DNA of 12,660 nucleotides from Paracoccaceae bacterium (GTDB lineage: Bacteria > Pseudomonadota > Alphaproteobacteria > Rhodobacterales > Rhodobacteraceae): NCBI GenBank assembly GCA_023260935.1, contig JALQTL010000353.1, positions 1 through 12,660 on the forward strand, written 5' to 3'. The notes under the pieces are model-generated. The model was given only the letters and a program-made list of their open reading frames with translations. It did no database searches and was not told where the DNA came from. A program made the translations under genes and the position numbers. Shown here piece by piece: positions 7,113-12,660 of this stretch (positions are counted from its first letter, which is position 1; every line of letters starts with the position of its first letter).

Positions 7113-7898
7113 GTGACAGAACCGATCATCCGCATAGACCGGCTGGACAAATCCTTCGGCGCGCTGAAGGTTCTGGACGGGCTTTCCTTTGATGTCATGC
7201 CCGGGGAAAAGCTGGCGCTGATCGGGCCTTCGGGCTCTGGCAAGACTACCATCCTGCGCATCCTGATGACGCTGGAAACCATCACCGGCGGCCATATCGA
7301 AGTTTGCGGCGAACAGCTTTACCACATGCAGAAGGCGGGCAAGGAAGTTCCGGCCGACGAAGCCCACCTGCACCATATGCGCCGCCACATCGGCATGGTG
7401 TTCCAGCATTTCAACCTTTTCCCGCACAAGTCGGTGATCGACAACATCACCCTTGCGCCCATGCTGACCAAGGCGGAACCCAAGGCCCGGGCCGAGGCGC
7501 GGGCGCGCGAACTGCTGGAAATGGTGGGTCTGGCAGACAAGGCCAAGGCCATGCCCAGCCAGCTTTCCGGCGGGCAGAAGCAGCGCGTGGCGATTGCGCG
7601 GGCCCTCGCCCTTCAGCCGCGGATCATGCTGTTTGACGAAGTGACCAGCGCACTGGACCCCGAACTGGTGGAGGAGGTGCTGCTGGTAATGAAGCGGCTG
7701 GCCGCGGAAACCGACATGACCATGCTTCTGGTCACGCATGAAATGGGCTTTGCCCATGAATTCGCCGACCGCGTCCTGTTCTTCGACAAGGGCCGCATCG
7801 TCGAACAGGGCCCGCCCGACAAGATTTTCACCACCCCGACGCATGAACGAACCCAAACCTTCCTGCGCAAGATCATTGCCGCAGGGCACCGCGTCTGA
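7113..7898 (+). CDS. ehuA: EhuA, ATPase of the ectoine/hydroxyectoine ABC importer
   Basis: A 261-residue ABC ATPase of the polar amino acid uptake type. It has Walker A GPSGSGKT (38-45), Q-loop Q98 in MVFQHFNLFP, signature LSGGQKQR (151-158), Walker B IMLFDE with catalytic E176, D-loop SALD (179-182) and switch H209 in LLVTHEMGFAHEF. It drives import on the cytoplasmic side, paired with EhuC and EhuD. The start is GTG with GGGGAG 6 bases upstream. It is the first gene of the ehu-eut operon, behind the candidate EnuR operator and the leader hairpin. The family alone would only say amino acid ABC transporter; the neighbours give the substrate. Confidence 0.92.
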   Translation: MTEPIIRIDRLDKSFGALKVLDGLSFDVMPGEKLALIGPSGSGKTTILRILMTLETITGGHIEVCGEQLYHMQKAGKEVPADEAHLHHMRRHIGMVFQHFNLFPHKSVIDNITLAPMLTKAEPKARAEARARELLEMVGLADKAKAMPSQLSGGQKQRVAIARALALQPRIMLFDEVTSALDPELVEEVLLVMKRLAAETDMTMLLVTHEMGFAHEFADRVLFFDKGRIVEQGPPDKIFTTPTHERTQTFLRKIIAAGHRV

Positions 7899-7931
7899 CC
7901 CCTTGAACCAACAGAGAGAAAGAAAACAGCC

Positions 7932-8753
7932 ATGAAAAAGACCCTGATCACCCTTGCCCTTCTGGCCACCGCCCCCGGGCTGGCCCAGGCAGACAAGCTG
8001 GAAGAGCTGAAAGAACAGGGCTTTGCCCGCATCGCCATCGCGAACGAGCCGCCCTTTACCGCCGTGGCCGCGGATGGCACCGTTTCCGGTGCCGCCCCCG
8101 ACGTCGCGCGTGAGGTGTTCAAGCGCCTTGGCGTGCCGGAAGTCGTCGCCTCGATCAGCGAATACGGCGCCATGATCCCGGGCTTGCAGGCCCGCCGCCA
8201 TGATGCCATCACCGCCGGCCTGTTCATGAAGCCCGAACGTTGCCAGGCCGTCGCCTATTCCGAACCGGTGCTGTGCGACGCCGAAGCCTTCCTGCTGCCC
8301 AAGGGTAATCCCAAGGGTTTCAAATCCTATGCCGACATCGCGGCGGACCCGACCGCAACCATCGGCGCGCCGGGCGGTGGCACCGAAGAAAAACTGGCGC
8401 TGGAAGCCGGCGTTCCGCGCGACCGCGTGATCGTGGTTCCCGATGGCCAGTCGGGGCTGAAAATGCTTCAGGACGGCCGGATCGATGTCTACTCCCTGCC
8501 GGTCCTGTCGATTTCCGACCTGATGGCAAAGGCCGCCGACCCGAACCTTGAAATGTTCGCCCCCGTGGTCGGCGCGCCGGTCTATTGCGATGGCGCTGCG
8601 TTCCGCAAGGAAGATGCCGCCCTGCGGGATGCCTTTGATGTGGAGCTGGCAAAGATGAAGGAATCGGGCGAATTCGCCGCCATCATCGAACCCTATGGCT
8701 TCTCGGCGGCGGCCGCGATGTCCACCAGCCGCGCCCAGCTTTGCGGCGAATAA
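7932..8753 (+). CDS. ehuB: EhuB, periplasmic ectoine/hydroxyectoine-binding protein
   Basis: A 273-residue solute-binding protein (SBP_bac_3 type). The signal peptide is MKKTLITLALLATAPGLAQA, with cleavage likely after residue 20. As I recall from the S. meliloti EhuB structure, ligand contacts include Glu21, Phe24, Tyr60, Phe80 and Arg85 of the mature protein. Here E39, F42, Y78, F98 and R103 of the precursor have the same mutual spacing with a constant offset of two, which strongly supports an aromatic-box ectoine binder rather than a general amino acid binder. C113 and C241 might pair, but their pairing cannot be judged from sequence. It follows ehuA by 33 bp, with a purine-rich stretch before the ATG, and is separated from ehuC by a strong hairpin. 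Confidence 0.94.
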   Translation: MKKTLITLALLATAPGLAQADKLEELKEQGFARIAIANEPPFTAVAADGTVSGAAPDVAREVFKRLGVPEVVASISEYGAMIPGLQARRHDAITAGLFMKPERCQAVAYSEPVLCDAEAFLLPKGNPKGFKSYADIAADPTATIGAPGGGTEEKLALEAGVPRDRVIVVPDGQSGLKMLQDGRIDVYSLPVLSISDLMAKAADPNLEMFAPVVGAPVYCDGAAFRKEDAALRDAFDVELAKMKESGEFAAIIEPYGFSAAAAMSTSRAQLCGE

Positions 8754-8778
8754 TCCGCTGAACACCCTTTAGCGTTCC

Positions 8779-8807
8779 GGCGGCGTGCGGAACCCCTGCA
8801 CGCCGCC
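8779..8807 (+). repeat. Perfect 10-bp hairpin between ehuB and ehuC
   Basis: GGCGGCGTGC (8779-8788) and GCACGCCGCC (8798-8807) are exact reverse complements around a 9-base loop. It lies 25 bases after the ehuB stop and is not followed by T residues, so it is unlikely to be a full terminator. A stem in this place often protects the binding-protein message from 3' decay or partly attenuates the permease genes, giving an excess of binding protein. That role is inferred. Confidence 0.65.
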
Positions 8808-8832
8808 CACTTACCGCAAGGATTTCATACAA

Positions 8833-9489
8833 ATGGGCGACTGGTCCGGTTATCTGGCCCTGATCCTTCAGGGCGCGCTTGTGACGGCGCAGCTCACGGT
8901 CATGGGGTCGGCCCTTGCCCTTGTCGCGGCCTTTGTCGCGGGCCTTGGGCGAATTGCGCCCTTTGCCCCGGTCCGCTGGCTGGCGACGGTGTACATCGAA
9001 TTCTTCCGCGGCACGTCGATCTTCGTGCAGCTTTTCTGGGTCTATTTCGTGCTGCCCTTCGCCGGCATCACCCTGTCGCCACTGATGGCCGGCGTGATGG
9101 CCCTTGGCCTGAACGTGGGCGCCTATGGGGCCGAGGTGGTGCGCGGCGCCATCCTTTCGGTCCCTCGCGATCAGTACGAGGCCACCGTCGCACTGAACCT
9201 GACCAAGGGGCAGCGGATGCGCCATGTGATCCTGCCGCAGGCTCTGCCGCTGATGCTGCCCACCTTCGGCAACAACGCGATCGAGCTTTTGAAGGCCACC
9301 GCCGTCGTTTCGCTGATCTCGCTGACCGACATGACCTTCCAGGCCCAGGTCGTTCGGGCCCAGACCGGCAGCACGCTGATCCCCTTCATCACCATCCTCA
9401 TCCTCTATTTCGCCATGGCCACGGTCATCGCCAGCGGCGTGCGCGCGCTGGAACGCCGCATGACCCGTGGCCTGGACGGAGTGCGCTGA
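8833..9489 (+). CDS. ehuC: EhuC, permease of the ectoine/hydroxyectoine ABC importer
   Basis: A 218-residue inner-membrane permease of the His/Glu/Gln/Arg/opine family, with about five hydrophobic segments (roughly 9-38, 48-75, 79-101, 135-165, 181-204). The FFRGTSIFVQLFWV segment (57-70) is typical, and the EAA-type coupling loop is YEATVALNLTKGQRMRHVILPQ (split at 115-125 and 126-136), which contacts EhuA. The ATG at 8833 is chosen over a GTG at 8785: AAGGA (8818-8822) is positioned for it, and the longer start would lie inside the hairpin and add a non-membrane tail. The stop is one base before the ehuD start. Confidence 0.9.
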   Translation: MGDWSGYLALILQGALVTAQLTVMGSALALVAAFVAGLGRIAPFAPVRWLATVYIEFFRGTSIFVQLFWVYFVLPFAGITLSPLMAGVMALGLNVGAYGAEVVRGAILSVPRDQYEATVALNLTKGQRMRHVILPQALPLMLPTFGNNAIELLKATAVVSLISLTDMTFQAQVVRAQTGSTLIPFITILILYFAMATVIASGVRALERRMTRGLDGVR

Positions 9490-9490
9490 C

Positions 9491-10150
9491 ATGGAATGGG
9501 ACTGGGCCTTTGTTGCCGAAATCACCCCGACCCTGCTGGAAGGCCTGAAGCTGACCCTGCTGATCACCGCGCTGTCGGCGGTGGTCGCGGCCGCGCTAGG
9601 GCTGCTCTTTGCCATCCTGCGCCGGTCGAAGAACCGGATGGTTGCCGGCCCTGTGGGGCTGTTCGTGGAATTCATCCGCGGAACCCCGCTTCTGGTGCAG
9701 CTTTATTTCATCTTCTACGTCCTGCCGGATGTGGGCATCCTGCTTCCGCCCCTTGTGGCGGGGGTGATCGGAATGGGTCTGCACTATGCGACCTATACAG
9801 CCGAAGTATATCGCGCCGGCATCGAGAACGTGCCCAAGGGCCAATGGGAAGCCGCCCGTGCGACCAACCTGACCGCATCGCAGACATGGACGCATGTGAT
9901 CATCCCGCAGGCCGTTCCGCCGATGATCCCGGCGCTGGCGAACTACCTGATCGCCATGTTCAAGGAAACGCCGCTTCTGTCTGCCATCACCGTGCTGGAA
10001 CTGATGAACCAGGCCAAGTCGGTGGCCAATTCCAGCTATCGCTATGTCGAGCCGATGACGCTGGTGGGTGTTTTCTTCCTCGCCATGAGTCTGGTTTCCG
10101 TGGTCATCCTGCGGTGGCTTGAACACCGTTATGGAAGGCTTGGCAAATGA
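9491..10150 (+). CDS. ehuD: EhuD, second permease of the ectoine/hydroxyectoine ABC importer
   Basis: A 219-residue permease paralogous to EhuC. It has hydrophobic segments at about 12-43, 52-78, 81-105, 138-172 and 187-210, the FIRGTPLLVQLYFIF segment (61-75), and an EAA loop starting WEAARATNLTASQTW (119-133) and ending HVIIPQAVPPMIP (135-147). It forms the transmembrane heterodimer with EhuC. The ATG at 9491 follows the ehuC stop by one base, with GGAG (9478-9481) upstream. The in-frame start 24 bases earlier lies inside ehuC and is less likely. Its stop overlaps the eutA start as ATGA. Confidence 0.9.
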   Translation: MEWDWAFVAEITPTLLEGLKLTLLITALSAVVAAALGLLFAILRRSKNRMVAGPVGLFVEFIRGTPLLVQLYFIFYVLPDVGILLPPLVAGVIGMGLHYATYTAEVYRAGIENVPKGQWEAARATNLTASQTWTHVIIPQAVPPMIPALANYLIAMFKETPLLSAITVLELMNQAKSVANSSYRYVEPMTLVGVFFLAMSLVSVVILRWLEHRYGRLGK

Positions 10151-10911
10151 CACAGATCACGATTTCGCCGCGCAGCCCGCGCCTTGACCCGCGCCCGGTG
10201 GCGCATCGGGTGGGGCTGGTGGCGCTGTCCACCGATCACACATCGGAAGTGGACTATGCCCGCATCCTGGCCCCGGCGGGGGTGGGGATCTATGTCAACC
10301 GGATACCTTTTGCCAACCCCGTCACGCCCGAAACCCTGCGCGCGATGGAAGGCGATCTGGCCGAAGGTGCGGCCCTGATCCTGCCGGACGAGGGGCTGGA
10401 TGCCATAATCTATGGCTGCACTTCGGCGTCGGTCTGCATCGGGGATGATGTGGTGCGGGCGCAGGTGGCCAAGGGCAAGCCCGGTTGCCCGGTCATCACG
10501 CCGATTTCGGGCGCGCTGAACGGGCTGCGGGCCATGGGCGCGCGGCGGATTTCGGTGCTGACCCCCTATACCGTGGAAACAACCCGGCCCATGGCCACCA
10601 TGTTCGAGGCCGAAGGCCTTGCGCTGGACCGCGTCACCTGCCTGAACATGACCGATGACCGCGACATGGCCCGTATCGCTCTGGACGATCTGGTGGAACT
10701 GGCCGCCAGTGCCGCCGACCCGGCGTCAGAGGCGGTGTTCATCTCTTGCACCGCAGTGCGCGCGGCGGGGGTGATCGACCGGATCGAAGCCGCAACGGGC
10801 CGCCCTGCCCTGTCATCGAACTATGCCGCCGCATGGCAGACGGCACGGGTCTGCGGAATTTCGGGCGCACTGGCACCGGGCCACCTGATGACGCTGGATC
10901 TGCCGCGATGA
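10147..10911 (+). CDS. eutA: EutA, Asp/Glu racemase-superfamily protein of hydroxyectoine conversion
   Basis: A 254-residue cytoplasmic protein of the Asp/Glu racemase or arylmalonate decarboxylase/maleate isomerase superfamily. Two candidate catalytic cysteines sit in matching positions of the two halves: C91 in IIYGCTSASVC and C201 in VFISCTAVRAAG. EutA, EutB and EutC are needed for hydroxyectoine but not ectoine use in R. pomeroyi, and are proposed to remove the 5-hydroxyl group and yield ectoine. The exact reaction of each is not settled to my knowledge. Both ends overlap neighbours by four bases (ehuD/eutA 10147-10150, eutA/eutB 10908-10911), so translation is probably coupled. Confidence 0.88.
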   Translation: MTQITISPRSPRLDPRPVAHRVGLVALSTDHTSEVDYARILAPAGVGIYVNRIPFANPVTPETLRAMEGDLAEGAALILPDEGLDAIIYGCTSASVCIGDDVVRAQVAKGKPGCPVITPISGALNGLRAMGARRISVLTPYTVETTRPMATMFEAEGLALDRVTCLNMTDDRDMARIALDDLVELAASAADPASEAVFISCTAVRAAGVIDRIEAATGRPALSSNYAAAWQTARVCGISGALAPGHLMTLDLPR

Positions 10912-11873
10912 CCCCGCCCCTTCCGGTTGGCCTGACAGATATCCAAGCCGCGGCCGCCCGCATCGCAGGAAGGGTGCGGCGCACTCCGATGTGCGCTGAT
11001 CCGCATCTGCCCGGCGTCTGGCTGAAGCAGGAATACCGGCAGGACACCGGCGCCTTCAAGCTGCGCGGCGCGACCAATGCGATCCTGTCGCTGACCGAAG
11101 GCCAGCTGGCCCGCGGGGTTGTCACCGCCTCTACCGGCAATCATGGGCGCGCGCTTGCGCATGCGGCGCGGCAGGCCGGTGTCCGGGCTGTCGTCTGCCT
11201 GTCGAAACTGGTGCCCGCCAACAAGGTGCAGGCCGTGCGCGACCTTGGCGCCGAGGTCCGCATCATCGGCCAAAGTCAGGACGAGGCGATGGTCGAGGTG
11301 GCCCGCGCGGTGGCTCAGGAAGGGCTGGCCGAGGTGCCTCCCTTTGACCACCCCGACGTGGTAGCCGGTCAGGGCACCTTGGGGCTGGAAATCCTTGCGG
11401 AAGGGATCGCGCCCTCGGACGTGCTGATCCCGCTTTCCGGCGGTGGCCTTGCCGCGGGCGTGGCGGCCGCGATCAAGGCGCTTTCCCCCACAACCCGGGT
11501 GATCGGTGTCAGCATGGAACGAGGCGCTGCCATGGCCGCCAGCCTGAAGGCGGGCCACCCGGTCGAGGTGCGCGAACTGCCAACCCTTGCTGACTCCCTT
11601 GGGGGCGGCATCGGGCTGGACAACCGTGTGACCTTTGCCATGTGCCGCGCGCTGCTGGATGACGTGATCCTTGTAACGGAAGACGAGATTGCCGCCGCCA
11701 TGCGGCACATCCACGCCGTGACCGGCGATACCGTCGAAGGGGCTGCCGCGGTGGGACATGCCGCCCTTCTTTCAGGCCGCCTGAGCGCCGGGCCGCGTAC
11801 CGTCTGCATCCTGTCGGGCGCCAATGTGGCCCCCGAAACCTTTGCCCGTGTTCTGGAAGGCCAGCCTGCATGA
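10908..11873 (+). CDS. eutB: EutB, threonine dehydratase-like PLP enzyme of hydroxyectoine conversion
   Basis: A 321-residue fold-type II PLP enzyme resembling serine/threonine dehydratase and threo-hydroxyaspartate dehydratase. The PLP lysine is K51 in TGAFKLRGATNA, the substrate loop is ASTGNHG (74-80), and the phosphate-binding glycine loop is LSGGGLAAGV (176-185). LADSLGGGIGLDN (228-239) is also typical of the family. It has no regulatory C-terminal domain, so it is the short form. It is thought to act on hydroxyectoine or a derivative, together with EutA and EutC. The start at 10908 overlaps the eutA stop as ATGA; longer frames reaching back to 10746 lie inside eutA and lack family features. 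Its own stop overlaps eutC in the same way. Confidence 0.9.
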   Translation: MTPPLPVGLTDIQAAAARIAGRVRRTPMCADPHLPGVWLKQEYRQDTGAFKLRGATNAILSLTEGQLARGVVTASTGNHGRALAHAARQAGVRAVVCLSKLVPANKVQAVRDLGAEVRIIGQSQDEAMVEVARAVAQEGLAEVPPFDHPDVVAGQGTLGLEILAEGIAPSDVLIPLSGGGLAAGVAAAIKALSPTTRVIGVSMERGAAMAASLKAGHPVEVRELPTLADSLGGGIGLDNRVTFAMCRALLDDVILVTEDEIAAAMRHIHAVTGDTVEGAAAVGHAALLSGRLSAGPRTVCILSGANVAPETFARVLEGQPA

Positions 11874-12511
11874 GAGATCCCGTCACCATCCTGACCGAAG
11901 CCGACCTGCGGGCCCTTGTGCCGCTGGACATGGCTGCCATCGACTGCGTCGAGGATGCCTTTCGCGCCTTGGCCACAAAGCCCGTGGCAATGCCGCCGAT
12001 CCTGCGGCTGGATATTCCCGAACACCGGGGAGAGGTGGATGTAAAAACCGCCTATGTGCCGGGGCTCGATCATTTCGCGATCAAGATCAGCCCGGGCTTT
12101 TTCGGCAACCCCGATATCGGCCTGCCCTCGACCAACGGGATGATGGTAGTGCTGTCGGCCCGCACCGGGCTGGTGCAGGCGCTGCTGCTGGACAACGGCT
12201 ATCTGACAGATGTGCGCACGGCCGCGGCAGGCGCGGTGGCCGCGCGGCATCTGAGCCGGGCCGAAAGCGCCTCTGCCGCCATTCTTGGTGCCGGCATGCA
12301 GGCCGAAATGCAGGCCGTCGCCCTGTCACTCGTGCGCCCGGTCACGGTCTTTCGGATCTGGGCGCGCGATGCGGCAAAGGCGGCGGCACTCTGTGACCGG
12401 CTGGCCGCGCGGGGCCTGACGGCCCGGCCTTTCGGCAGTGCCGCAGAAGCCACGGCAGGTGCGGATGTGATCGTGACCACAACCCCCGCGACCCAGCCCA
12501 TCCTGCATGAG
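11870..12511 (+). CDS. eutC: EutC, ornithine cyclodeaminase-like, 3' end missing at a sequence junction
   Basis: An ornithine cyclodeaminase/mu-crystallin-family protein, recognisable for about 214 residues. It has FAIKISPGF with K72, LPSTNGMMVVLSARTG (85-100), YLTDVRTAAAG (111-121) and the Rossmann loop ILGAGMQAEMQA (138-149), and breaks off after VIVTTTPATQPILHE (200-214). Family members are about 320-340 residues long, so roughly 110 C-terminal residues are missing. From codon 215 or 216 the frame stays open to the window edge, but the translated residues (for example DRIEFLRREARRADAGG) no longer look like the family. Those bases instead encode another protein on the opposite strand. EutC is the third partner of EutA/EutB. 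The start overlaps the eutB stop as ATGA. Confidence 0.85.
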
Positions 12512-12660
12512 GCCGCCCCCGGCCCGCACGAAGCGCTCGATCGCATCGAGTTCCTCCGGCGCGAGGCGCGGCGAGCCGACGCCGGTGGTGTGCTCCCAGG
12601 CGTCGTCCGCGGCATGCGGGAGGACGAGCACGTCGTAGTCGGCGAGCACCGCGTCGTCAA
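12509..12660 (-). CDS. Partial gene for an unrelated protein, possibly GATase1/ThuA-like, both ends missing
   Basis: Fifty codons on the minus strand (12658 down to 12509) read as natural protein: LADYDVLVLPHAADDAWEHT, then TGVGSPRLAPEELDAIERFV, then RAGGGL. The pattern of a short strand (YDVLVLPH), a helix (PEELDAIERFVRAGG) and a following GGGL strand resembles class I glutamine amidotransferase-like or ThuA-like proteins of GC-rich bacteria, recalled from family resemblance only. All six leucines are CTC, while the eutC part uses CTG/CTT for most of about 24 and CTC only about three times. The likeness ends where eutC begins, so the gene is cut there and at the window edge. It is not expected in an ectoine cluster. 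Confidence 0.6.

Noticed and set aside
7044..8765. Long minus-strand open frames opposite ehuA-ehuB and elsewhere
   Set aside because: They are antisense shadows of well-supported genes in GC-rich DNA, with compositions rich in His, Gly and Arg and no domain likeness.
12326..12508. Continuation of the minus-strand frame past 12509 into eutC
   Set aside because: Beyond GGGL the residues (MQDGLGRGGCGHD) are a shadow of the eutC coding strand; the fragment likeness ends at the junction.
11870..12660. An uninterrupted eutC frame running to the window edge (263 codons), which could be called as a complete-looking partial or fused gene
   Set aside because: Residues after about codon 215 do not resemble the family, while the opposite strand in the same stretch reads as real protein. 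The open frame arises because GC-rich codons in the antisense phase lack stops.
1..12660. CRISPR arrays, tRNA/rRNA genes, insertion sequences or integrases
   Set aside because: No repeat-spacer pattern, RNA gene or transposase/integrase motif was seen; the window is ordinary chromosomal catabolic DNA apart from the right-end junction.

Overview
The window looks like an alphaproteobacterium of the Rhodobacteraceae type (Paracoccus, Rhodobacter or Roseobacter relatives). The DNA is GC-rich, the genes are tightly packed, leucine is mostly CTG/CTT, and the gene set matches ectoine/hydroxyectoine catabolism as known from Ruegeria pomeroyi and Sinorhizobium meliloti. The genus cannot be fixed from the sequence alone.

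Layout. Positions 1-193 are a short left edge with a GC-rich hairpin. At 194-2023 (+) lies an SLC13/DASS-type permease with two RCK_C domains, probably not part of the ectoine pathway. It converges on a minus-strand group: doeD/atf (diaminobutyrate aminotransferase, 2077-3450), doeC/ssd (aldehyde dehydrogenase, 3470-4963) and an AsnC/Lrp regulator (doeX/asnC, 5083-5559). Divergent from asnC is enuR (5617-7002), the MocR/GntR-type PLP-binding regulator of ectoine catabolism. A 110-bp promoter region follows, then one tightly coupled plus-strand operon: ehuA-ehuB-ehuC-ehuD (ABC importer for ectoine and hydroxyectoine) and eutA-eutB-eutC (hydroxyectoine to ectoine conversion).

How it works together. 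EhuB captures the solute in the periplasm, and EhuC/EhuD with EhuA import it. EutABC are thought to convert hydroxyectoine to ectoine. EutD/EutE (DoeA/DoeB) would then open the ring and deacetylate it to diaminobutyrate, but both are absent here because the window breaks off inside eutC. DoeD and DoeC finish the route: diaminobutyrate to aspartate semialdehyde to aspartate. EnuR should repress the pathway until the intermediates (acetyl-diaminobutyrate, diaminobutyrate) bind its PLP. AsnC is the second regulator.

The pathway is known. The points worth a second look are: (i) an abrupt break at about 12506-12517, where eutC stops resembling its family and the last ~150 bases encode, on the minus strand, part of an unrelated protein with different leucine codon use, so probably a chimeric contig end or a real rearrangement; (ii) a pair of 16-bp direct repeats 22 bp apart before ehuA, with related copies over the enuR start, a candidate EnuR operator set; (iii) an 8-bp hairpin that would hide the ehuA ribosome binding site; (iv) a perfect 10-bp hairpin between ehuB and ehuC; (v) a 15-bp Lrp/AsnC-like palindrome upstream of doeC. 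I see no undescribed defence, mobile or RNA system.
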